This document shows, in pieces, positions 44,229-50,484 of a DNA stretch of 64,000 bases. The notes under the pieces were generated by a model. It was not told the origin of the DNA. It saw only the letters and a list, made by a program, of their open reading frames with translations, and did not search any database. A program made the position numbers and the translations under genes. Origin of the DNA: Enterobacterales bacterium CwR94. Its GTDB lineage: Bacteria; Pseudomonadota; Gammaproteobacteria; Enterobacterales; Enterobacteriaceae. Each line of letters opens with the position of its first letter. The first letter of the stretch is position 1. The stretch spans positions 1-64,000 of the forward strand of contig KZ478063.1 in assembly GCA_002837195.1 (NCBI GenBank), given 5' to 3'.

Positions 44229-44289
44229 AAACTCTTCTGGGCGGCCTTAACCGCCTATTTTCTGTGAGCCGTCAAAAAGGAAGTCGATC

Positions 44290-44658
44290 ATGCGTAAATC
44301 TTTACTCTCCTTGTTAGCCATTGCCGTACTGTCTACCAGCGCTGTTGCCACTGCAGCGACACTGGGCGGCGATATGAAAGATATCGCTGGTATCTACAAG
44401 TCACTCGACAAAGCGGAAAGCGGCGACGAGATGAGCAAAATGCTGACCGATATGCGTGCCAAAGTGGAAGATGCTAAAACGCACACACCTGAGAAAGCAC
44501 AGCAGGATGTCGCGGGTTATCATGCTCAAATGGATAAACTGATTGGCCAGATCGACAGCGCCAAGACGTTAGCGGACGCAGGCAAGCTGAAGGATGCCAA
44601 AAAAGTGGCAAAAGAAATGGCCACGACCCGCAATGAAGGTCATAGCAAATACAAATAA
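44290..44658 (+). CDS. cybC: Soluble cytochrome b562
   Basis: 122-residue periplasmic four-helix heme protein. The signal peptide runs to about residue 23 (AVATA-A). The axial ligands of the E. coli protein are recognisable: methionine in LGGDMKDIAG near the mature N-terminus and histidine in TTRNEGHSKYK near the C-terminus. In-vivo role is electron transfer of uncertain partner. Same position after pmbA as in E. coli. Intact, unlike the truncated E. coli K-12 gene. Confidence 0.93.
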   Translation: MRKSLLSLLAIAVLSTSAVATAATLGGDMKDIAGIYKSLDKAESGDEMSKMLTDMRAKVEDAKTHTPEKAQQDVAGYHAQMDKLIGQIDSAKTLADAGKLKDAKKVAKEMATTRNEGHSKYK

Positions 44659-44690
44659 TCTGCGCTATCTGAAACACTTATGACCCGCCT

Positions 44691-44718
44691 AAACCCTGCA
44701 TAATGCAGGGTTTTTTAT
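44691..44718 (+). terminator. Rho-independent terminator after cybC
   Basis: AAACCCTGCATAATGCAGGGTTTTTT: stem ACCCTGCAT/ATGCAGGGT followed by T6. It isolates the next operon. Confidence 0.92.
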
Positions 44719-44770
44719 TATCTCACTGAAATAAAACTGCTTTTTCTGCTCACGCCCGGGCCTGCGCTTT

Positions 44771-44786
44771 TGTGGGCTGGATCACC
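44771..44786 (+). promoter_or_regulatory. Candidate CRP site
   Basis: TGTGG-N6-TCACC matches the CRP core TGTGA-N6-TCACA at 8 of 10 positions, centred about 31 bp (three helical turns) upstream of the palindrome centre at 44809/44810. It suits a sugar-catabolic operon but is unverified. Confidence 0.4.
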
Positions 44787-44799
44787 CTCTGTCATGCCA

Positions 44800-44819
44800 T
44801 TTCCACTTCGAAGTGGAAA
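44800..44819. promoter_or_regulatory. Perfect 20-bp palindrome, candidate operator
   Basis: TTTCCACTTCGAAGTGGAAA is a perfect inverted repeat without spacer, about 80 bp before the first gene of the accessory operon. Lack of a loop argues against an RNA terminator. A plausible -10 element (TACTTT, 44852-44857) lies downstream, placing the palindrome centre near -54, typical of an activator. The obvious candidate binder is the PRD regulator at the end of the operon. Confidence 0.6.
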
Positions 44820-44901
44820 AAGTCGTTCTCCACACTTCCGCTGACTCCCGTTACTTTAGATCCAGACACAAATAGCCCGAACGCGTAACAGGAACCGAAG
44901 C

Positions 44902-45240
44902 ATGAACCAGGGTAATGGAGCCGTCGCAATGACCGCGGCAGAGGATGCACCAATCCAGGCGCTGGCAGAACGCGTCATGACGCAAATTGCAGCGCTGTTC
45001 GCGGCGCATGGCATTCAGCCTAACGCCGTACAGCAGCAAATGTTGGCATCACACGTCAAAGCGATGGCGCTGCGTTCACTGACTGGCGAAGCCTTGCCAG
45101 AGGTGGAAGAAGAGCTGTTCGAAGATATCTCAGACGCTTCCATGCTGTTAGCGCAGCAGGTCGTGGATCTGTTTGGCAACCTGCCGCGTGAAGAGGCCTG
45201 GTTGCTCTCCGTCCACTTTGAAGTGGCTAAGAACGACTAA
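44902..45240 (+). CDS. Small stand-alone PRD-domain protein
   Basis: 112-residue acidic cytoplasmic protein consisting of little more than one PTS regulation domain: VMTQIAALFAAHGIQPNAVQQQMLASHVKAMALRS with a conserved PRD-type histidine near SHVKAM and HFEVA at the end. It has no DNA- or RNA-binding domain. I recall such proteins (EF_0829/AHA_3910 type) only at the head of this kind of cluster. It could transmit PTS phosphorylation state to the transporter or regulator. First gene; the next starts 23 nt later. Function unknown. Confidence 0.78.
   Translation: MNQGNGAVAMTAAEDAPIQALAERVMTQIAALFAAHGIQPNAVQQQMLASHVKAMALRSLTGEALPEVEEELFEDISDASMLLAQQVVDLFGNLPREEAWLLSVHFEVAKND
45213..45226. promoter_or_regulatory. 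Near-copy of the operator palindrome
   Basis: CCACTTTGAAGTGG differs at one base from the 14-bp core CCACTTCGAAGTGG of the upstream palindrome. It lies inside the 3' end of the PRD gene (encoding HFEV), so protein-coding constraint may explain it. Confidence 0.3.
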
Positions 45241-45263
45241 TTAACCCAAGAAGGAAACACAAC

Positions 45264-45620
45264 ATGGTAACCGTAGTCATTGGTGATCGTTTAGGTAAAG
45301 GCCAGAAAGTGGCCGCAGGTATTGAGAAAGCAGGCGGCCGTGCCGTAGTAGTGCCGGGTGTGGCGGCTGACATGAAGCTGGGCGATGTGATGAAAGCAGA
45401 AAACGCCGATTTTGGTATCTCCTTCTGCGGGAGCGGCGGTGCCGGTGCCATCACTGCGCAAAACAAGTATGGCTACAAGGCGAAGCACGGCATGCGTTCT
45501 ATCGATGAAGGCGTGACTGCCATCAACGAAGGTGCAACGGTGCTCGGCTTTGGCTTTATGGATAAAGAAGAACTCGGTGAGCGTTTGGTGCAAGCCTGGA
45601 ACAAGAAACACGGCGGTTAA
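45264..45620 (+). CDS. Glycine-rich SFCGS-family protein
   Basis: 118-residue soluble protein with alternating beta/alpha pattern (MVTVVIGDRLGKGQKVAAGIEKAGGRAVVV) and the signature ISFCGSGGAGAITAQNKYGYKAKHGMRS. Its only cysteine, Cys55, heads the glycine-rich loop CGSGGAG. Membership of the uncharacterised EF_0830/AHA_3911 type is recalled from family knowledge. Short size, the single Cys at a loop and a place before two membrane proteins make it an analogue, by position, of a PTS EIIB subunit; homology is not claimed. It also recalls DUF2620 (YhfU) of the E. coli yhf cluster. Ends 3 nt before the DUF4312 gene. Confidence 0.82.
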   Translation: MVTVVIGDRLGKGQKVAAGIEKAGGRAVVVPGVAADMKLGDVMKAENADFGISFCGSGGAGAITAQNKYGYKAKHGMRSIDEGVTAINEGATVLGFGFMDKEELGERLVQAWNKKHGG

Positions 45621-45623
45621 TTC

Positions 45624-45920
45624 ATGAAAGAGACCTTCTCCACCACAGTCACGGTCAGCGGCAAAGGCGACAGCAAAGCAAAAGCCTTTGCCGACGCGCT
45701 GAGCCGGGTGCAACACACGGTGTTACGCAACACCAACAAGATCCTGCTGCGCATTGAACCGCAGGATGTGAAGGTGCTGCGCGCACAGGAGCAGGTCAGA
45801 ACCGAAAAATTTCTTTTCTTCTTCCTGGCGCGCGAGCGCAAAAACTATCAGGTCGAACTCGAGGTGACCGTTAACGTCACCAGCTTCGACGGCGACAAAA
45901 TAGATTTTACCCGCGCGTAA
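45624..45920 (+). CDS. DUF4312 protein
   Basis: 98-residue soluble basic protein predicted alpha/beta: FSTTVTVSGKGDSKAKAFADALSRVQHTVLRNTNKILLRIEPQDVKVL, then a hydrophobic strand KFLFFFLARERKNYQVELEVTVNV. It has no cysteine and a single histidine, His31. Family function unknown. It always seems to accompany the SFCGS and DUF4311/DUF4310 proteins (recalled), suggesting one complex. Its start is 3 nt after the SFCGS stop, so stoichiometric co-translation is likely. Confidence 0.82.
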   Translation: MKETFSTTVTVSGKGDSKAKAFADALSRVQHTVLRNTNKILLRIEPQDVKVLRAQEQVRTEKFLFFFLARERKNYQVELEVTVNVTSFDGDKIDFTRA

Positions 45921-45954
45921 CTTCTCCTCAGACAATGCATATAAGGAAAGAGGG

Positions 45955-46731
45955 ATGTTTTTAATCATTTTGCTCAAGTCGTTAGTCATCGGCGGCCTGG
46001 TGGGTGTCGGTGTGGGAGCGGGGGCAGCCCGTATGTTCCATGCACCGACCACACAAGGCATGGGCGCATTTCGTACACTGGGTGAACTTAACTCCTGTGA
46101 AGGCGATCCGGCTTCACACTTCTCGTTTGGTCTTGGCTTCTTCTTTAACGCCTGGGCTTCTTCGGTGGCTGCCGGGGCATTCACGCAAGACGTGGATCAC
46201 CGCATCCTGCCTAACTGGGGTGCCGCTGCGTTGATGGTGAAAAACCGCAACGTCGCAGAAACCCTGCACAACCCGAAGAAGATGGCGATTGCCTGCGGCA
46301 TCATCGGCATGATCGTGGTGGCGTTTCTGAACTCCACGGCGTCGGCGGTTCCTGCGGCACTGCAGGTCACGGCCGTGAAAGTGCTGGTACCGGCCGCTAA
46401 CCTGCTGGTGAACACGGTAATGCCCGTGATTTTCTGGCTGGCAGCCATTGATGCCGGTAAGAAGTCGGGTTTCTGGGCCACGATTTTCGGCGGTCTGGCA
46501 CAACTGATCATGGGCAACGCCGTACCGGGACTGGTACTGGGTATCCTGATCGGTAAAGGCGTTGAAGAGAGCGGCTGGAACAAAGTCACCAAAGTCATGA
46601 TGACGGCGATTGTGGCGCTGTTCGTGCTGAGTGCTTTCTTCCGCGGTTTCGACATGAAACTGCTGGAATCTTTCCACCTTGGCGTGCCGGGTTGGCTCGA
46701 CATGATCCATAACAGCCTGAGCGGCAAGTAA
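45955..46731 (+). CDS. DUF4311 integral membrane protein
   Basis: 258-residue polytopic membrane protein with about six hydrophobic segments (about 3-24, 50-72, 107-127, 133-160, 165-195, 208-228). Conserved-looking loops are FHAPTTQGMGAFRTLGELNSCEGDPASHFSFGLGFFFNAW and ILPNWGAAALMVKNRNVAE, with polar and charged residues that could line a substrate path. It has no similarity that I recognise to named permeases. Start at 45955 after AAGGAAAGAGGG. DUF4310 follows after 13 nt; the two probably form the membrane part of a transporter. Confidence 0.82.
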   Translation: MFLIILLKSLVIGGLVGVGVGAGAARMFHAPTTQGMGAFRTLGELNSCEGDPASHFSFGLGFFFNAWASSVAAGAFTQDVDHRILPNWGAAALMVKNRNVAETLHNPKKMAIACGIIGMIVVAFLNSTASAVPAALQVTAVKVLVPAANLLVNTVMPVIFWLAAIDAGKKSGFWATIFGGLAQLIMGNAVPGLVLGILIGKGVEESGWNKVTKVMMTAIVALFVLSAFFRGFDMKLLESFHLGVPGWLDMIHNSLSGK

Positions 46732-46744
46732 CGGGGCATTCACA

Positions 46745-47389
46745 ATGGAAGAAAACAAAGGTTTTTGGTACGCCGACTGGTCTTTCCCAATTTTTGTGGG
46801 CCTGCTCAGTTCTGGCGTGTTTGCCGGGACGCACATGTACTACCTGTACGGCATTGGTGCGTTTAACGAAGTGGCGTTTGTTTCTATGCTGCGCGCTGGC
46901 ATGGATACCGGTGTGTACGGCGCGGTAGCGGCGTTTGGTGCCAGCTTCCTGTTTGCACGCATCATTGAAGGTTCGCTGGTCGGGATATTGGATATCGGCG
47001 GTGCCATTCAGACCGGCGTCGGACTGGGTGTGCCAGCCTTGCTGCTGGGCGCGGGCTTTGTGTTTCCAGTGGCCAATTTTGCGGCGTCACTGGTCACCGG
47101 TTTAGTGATTGGCCTGGCCATTGGCTATCTGATTATCCTGGCGCGTAAATTCACCATCAATCAGAGCGACAGCACCTACGGTGCCGACGTCATGATGGGT
47201 GCGGGTAACTCGTCTGGCCGTTTCCTCGGGCCGCTGATTATTCTGTCTGCGATGACCGCCTCGATTCCGATTGGTATCGGCTCACTGCTGGGATCGCTGG
47301 CGTTTTATCTGTGGGGCAAGCCGATCACCGGTGGCGCTATCCTCGGTGCGATGATCCTCGGCGCTATTTTCCCGGTTGCCATTAGCTAA
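46745..47389 (+). CDS. DUF4310 integral membrane protein
   Basis: 214-residue membrane protein with about six hydrophobic segments (about 14-37, 55-75, 78-103, 105-132, 160-182, 190-212). Glycine-rich helices and the loop SDSTYGADVMMGAGNSSGRFLGPL stand out. Partner of DUF4311 by position. No ATP-binding cassette or known coupling protein is in the operon. A hairpin at 47399-47422 separates this last transporter gene from the catabolic enzymes. Confidence 0.82.
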   Translation: MEENKGFWYADWSFPIFVGLLSSGVFAGTHMYYLYGIGAFNEVAFVSMLRAGMDTGVYGAVAAFGASFLFARIIEGSLVGILDIGGAIQTGVGLGVPALLLGAGFVFPVANFAASLVTGLVIGLAIGYLIILARKFTINQSDSTYGADVMMGAGNSSGRFLGPLIILSAMTASIPIGIGSLLGSLAFYLWGKPITGGAILGAMILGAIFPVAIS

Positions 47390-47398
47390 GTTGTTTAC

Positions 47399-47422
47399 CG
47401 CTCTGCACGCCCGTGCAGAGCG
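47399..47422 (+). terminator. Intercistronic perfect hairpin
   Basis: CGCTCTGCACG, CC, CGTGCAGAGCG: an 11-bp perfect stem with a 2-nt spacer in the 48-nt gap between the DUF4310 and amidohydrolase genes. Only TTT follows, so a processing, stability or attenuation element is likelier than a full terminator. Confidence 0.6.
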
Positions 47423-47437
47423 TTTAAGGAGTTCACC

Positions 47438-48571
47438 ATGTTTGATGTGATCTTGCGCCAGGCGCGTTTGCCGGATGACACGACCATCGATATCGCGATC
47501 ACCGACGGTAAAATTGTTGCTGTGGGTGAGATAAGCGGTGAGGCGAAACGCGTGCTGACGCTCGCCACAGATTGCTACCTCAGTGCGGGCTGGATTGATT
47601 CTCACGTCCACTGCTACCCCAAATCCCCGATTTATCACGATGAAGCCGACCGCATTGGCGTAGACACCGGCGTGACCTGCGTAGTGGATGCGGGAAGCAC
47701 TGGTGCCAATGACATTGACGATTTCCGTGAACTGACGCGCGACGCGGCCACCGAAGTCTACGCGTTGTTGAATATTGCCCGTACGGGGATTGTTACCCAA
47801 AACGAGCTGGCGGACATGACGCAAATTGACCGCGTAGGAATTGCCGATGCGGTACAGCGCCATCCCGGCTTTATCGTGGGTATCAAAGCGCGTATGAGCA
47901 GCAGCGTCGTCGGGCAAAACGGCATTCAGCCGTTGGTGCTGGCCAAGCAGATTCAGCAGGATATCGGTGGGCTGCCGCTGATGGTGCACATTGGCAACAA
48001 TCCTCCCAATTTAGATGAAATTGCTGACTTGCTGACCACCGGTGACATCATTACGCACTGCTACAACGGCAAGCCGAATCGCATTCTGACGCCAGAAGGC
48101 ACCTTGCGTGCTGCGGTTAAAAATGCGCTGGATCGCGGTGTGCGCCTCGATGTTGGGCACGGCAGCGCCAGTTTCAGTTTTGAAGTGGCCCGCGCGGCCA
48201 TCGCGCAGGGCATTCTGCCTGACAGCATCAGTTCGGATATTTACTGCCGCAACCGCCTGAATGGCCCGGTGTATACGCTGGCGCACGTGATGTCGAAGTT
48301 CTTTAACGTTGGCATGACGCTGCCGCAAATTATTGACTGCGTAACGCATAAAGCGGCGGACGGTCTGCGTCTGCAGCGTAAAGGGCGCATTGCGCCGGGA
48401 TACGACGCCGATTTTACCGTCTTTACATTGCGTCACGAGGCGCTGCCGATGGCTGATTCTGAAGGCCTGACCGAGCAGGGCGATTGCCATCTTATTCCGC
48501 TGGCGGCGATTGTCGCGGGCGAGTGTTGCCTGACCGAAGAAGGGAAAAAACACCATGTCTTCTCTGTATGA
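47438..48571 (+). CDS. Amidohydrolase/deacetylase-family metallohydrolase
   Basis: 377-residue TIM-barrel amidohydrolase related to dihydroorotases and N-acyl deacetylases (EF_0837/AHA_3915 type, recalled). Metal ligands can be read: HVH (His56, His58) in GWIDSHVHCYP, Lys150 in GIKARMS (candidate carboxylated lysine), His184 in MVHIGNN, His207 in ITHCYNG, and the catalytic Asp238 in LDVGHGSASF. Likely reaction is removal of an acyl group from an N-acylated amino-sugar acid before the ammonia lyase. The last 17 nt overlap the DgaE-like gene. Confidence 0.85.
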   Translation: MFDVILRQARLPDDTTIDIAITDGKIVAVGEISGEAKRVLTLATDCYLSAGWIDSHVHCYPKSPIYHDEADRIGVDTGVTCVVDAGSTGANDIDDFRELTRDAATEVYALLNIARTGIVTQNELADMTQIDRVGIADAVQRHPGFIVGIKARMSSSVVGQNGIQPLVLAKQIQQDIGGLPLMVHIGNNPPNLDEIADLLTTGDIITHCYNGKPNRILTPEGTLRAAVKNALDRGVRLDVGHGSASFSFEVARAAIAQGILPDSISSDIYCRNRLNGPVYTLAHVMSKFFNVGMTLPQIIDCVTHKAADGLRLQRKGRIAPGYDADFTVFTLRHEALPMADSEGLTEQGDCHLIPLAAIVAGECCLTEEGKKHHVFSV

Positions 48572-49670
48572 AAAATATGACCTCAAGCAGGTCATCAATG
48601 CCTCTGGCCGCATGACGGTCTTGGGTGTCTCCACGCCAACCGCAGATGTGATTGAAACCGTCGGCTACGGCCTGAATCACTATTTCGAAGTGAAAGATCT
48701 GGTGGTCAAAACCGGTGCCTACATTGCCAAACTGCTGAATGCGGAAGATGCGGTGGTGGTTTCTTGCGCCTCTGCGGGCATTGCGCAATCTGTGGCGGCG
48801 GTGATCGTCAAAGACGATGCCTGGCTGCTGGAAAATCTGCACGCCGCGCCGCTGAGCGTACCGCACGATATCGTGGTGCCTAAAGGCCATAATGTGAACT
48901 TTGGTGCGCCGGTCGGCACGATGGTGCAGCTGGGCGGCGGACGCCTGGTGGAAGCGGGTTATGCCAACGAATGTTCGGCTGATCAACTGGCGGCGGCGGT
49001 CACCGCACAAACCGCTGCCATTCTGTATATCAAATCGCACCACTGCGTACAGAAAAGCCATCTCAGCGTTGCCGAAGCCGCGCAGGTGGCAAAAGCCAAA
49101 GGTGTCCCGCTGATTGTTGATGCGGCGGCGGAAGAAGATTTGCAGTGCTACTACGCGGCGGGCGCCGATCTGGTTATCTACAGTGGCGCGAAAGCCATTG
49201 AAGGGCCGACCAGCGGTCTGGTGATCGGTAAGCAGCAGTATGTGGCCTGGGTACGCCAGCAAAGCAACGGCATTGGCCGCGCCATGAAAGTGGGGAAAGA
49301 GGGCATTCTGGGCCTGACGCACGCCATCGAAAACTACCTGCTGAAAGACAAAGTCAGCGGTGCGCAGATGGTGGAGAACATGACGCCGTTTATCGACAAC
49401 CTGAACCAGTTAACGGGCGTAAGCGCCCGCGTGGTGTGGGATGCGGCAGGGCGTGACATTGCCCGCGCGGAAATCAAATTTGATGAGAAAGTCACCCACT
49501 GGCCAACCGGCGATCTGGTGCAGGCGCTGAAAACCGGTGACTACGCGATTTACTTCCGTGGCTACAAAGCTAACGAAGGCATCATCGAAGCGGATGTGCG
49601 CAGCGTTACCCCTGAACAACTCGACATTATTTATCGCAGCATTCGCACGCTACTGGAGAAAAAAGCATGA
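48555..49670 (+). CDS. DgaE-family PLP-dependent ammonia lyase
   Basis: 371-residue fold-type I PLP enzyme. The lysine of SGAKAIEGPTSG (Lys213) is the Schiff-base candidate; IVDAAAEEDLQ provides the cofactor aspartate, and INASGRMTVLG is the N-terminal family motif shared with SelA-like proteins. Salmonella DgaE converts D-glucosaminate-6-phosphate to 2-keto-3-deoxygluconate-6-phosphate plus ammonia. The exact substrate here is unknown. It overlaps the upstream amidohydrolase by 17 nt and the downstream aldolase by 4 nt. Confidence 0.87.
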   Translation: MSSLYEKYDLKQVINASGRMTVLGVSTPTADVIETVGYGLNHYFEVKDLVVKTGAYIAKLLNAEDAVVVSCASAGIAQSVAAVIVKDDAWLLENLHAAPLSVPHDIVVPKGHNVNFGAPVGTMVQLGGGRLVEAGYANECSADQLAAAVTAQTAAILYIKSHHCVQKSHLSVAEAAQVAKAKGVPLIVDAAAEEDLQCYYAAGADLVIYSGAKAIEGPTSGLVIGKQQYVAWVRQQSNGIGRAMKVGKEGILGLTHAIENYLLKDKVSGAQMVENMTPFIDNLNQLTGVSARVVWDAAGRDIARAEIKFDEKVTHWPTGDLVQALKTGDYAIYFRGYKANEGIIEADVRSVTPEQLDIIYRSIRTLLEKKA

Positions 49671-50407
49671 CGCTGAGCCCAAAATTTTATCGTGACCGCG
49701 TCTGCCTGAATGTGCTGGCAGGCTCGAAAGAGAATGCGCGTGAAATCTGGCAGGCGGCTGATGGCCATGTGCTGGTCGGTGTGCTGTCGAAAAACTACAG
49801 CAGCGTGGAAAGCGCAGTGGCTGATATGCGTGAATACGCGGCACTGATTGACAATGCGCTGTCGGTTGGGCTGGGTGCAGGCGATCCCAATCAATCAGCC
49901 ATGGTGAGTGCCATTTCTGCGCAGGTACAGCCGCAGCACGTCAACCAGGTGTTCACCGGCGTTGCCACCAGTCGTGCGCTGTTGGGCCAGTCACAAACCG
50001 TGGTAAATGGTTTGATCTCGCCTACCGGCAAAGTGGGTTACGTTAACATTGCCACCGGTCCGTTAAGCTGCAAGCAACCGCAGGGCATCGTGCCGGTTGA
50101 AACCGCTGTGGCGCTGCTAAAAGACCTGGGCGGCAGTTCCGTCAAATACTTCCCAATGGGCGGTTTAAAAGCGATTGAAGAGTTCAAAGCGGTCGCGAAA
50201 GCCTGTGCCGAACAAGACTTCTGGCTGGAACCCACCGGCGGTATTGACCTCGACAACTACGAAGCGATTATGCAGGTGGCACTGGATGCGGGTGTTAGCA
50301 AAGTGATTCCGCACATCTACAGCTCAATCATTGACAGTGCGACAGGCAACACGCGTCCACAAGATGTGGCGGCGCTGATGACCATGACACGTAAATTGCT
50401 CGACTAA
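49667..50407 (+). CDS. DgaF-family 2-dehydro-3-deoxy-acid aldolase
   Basis: 246-residue class I aldolase of the KDPG-aldolase-related DgaF type. Lys160 in GGSSVKYFPMGGLK is the Schiff-base candidate; WLEPTGGIDLDNYE contributes a phosphate or carboxylate site. It would cleave the 2-keto-3-deoxy product of the ammonia lyase to pyruvate plus an aldehyde (glyceraldehyde-3-phosphate if the substrate is phosphorylated). Overlaps dgaE-like by ATGA. Ends the enzyme trio. Confidence 0.87.
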   Translation: MTLSPKFYRDRVCLNVLAGSKENAREIWQAADGHVLVGVLSKNYSSVESAVADMREYAALIDNALSVGLGAGDPNQSAMVSAISAQVQPQHVNQVFTGVATSRALLGQSQTVVNGLISPTGKVGYVNIATGPLSCKQPQGIVPVETAVALLKDLGGSSVKYFPMGGLKAIEEFKAVAKACAEQDFWLEPTGGIDLDNYEAIMQVALDAGVSKVIPHIYSSIIDSATGNTRPQDVAALMTMTRKLLD

Positions 50408-50419
50408 GCATGACGCCTG

Positions 50420-50445
50420 CCCTTCCGTGCTCTGACAGGGAAGGG
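50420..50445 (+). terminator. Stem-loop between aldolase and regulator genes
   Basis: CCCTTCC (50420-50426) and GGAAGGG (50439-50445) with a 12-nt loop. No U-tract, so read-through into the regulator is expected. Confidence 0.45.
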
Positions 50446-50484
50446 TAGGATGGCAACACCCTCGACCGTTCCTCAGGAGTCCCC

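Noticed and set aside
44800-44819. Palindrome as a transcription terminator of cybC
   Set aside because: It has no loop, and a strong terminator already follows cybC at 44691-44718.
45930-45955. Sequence GCATATAAGGAAA shared by the hfq and DUF4311 translation-start regions
   Set aside because: A short match made of a ribosome site and AT-rich sequence; most likely coincidence.
44902-50407. Annotation of the cluster as a standard D-glucosaminate PTS (dga) operon
   Set aside because: None of the four mannose-family PTS subunits is present, and an amidohydrolase and DUF proteins are present that the dga operon lacks. The regulator is also not the sigma54-type LevR protein.
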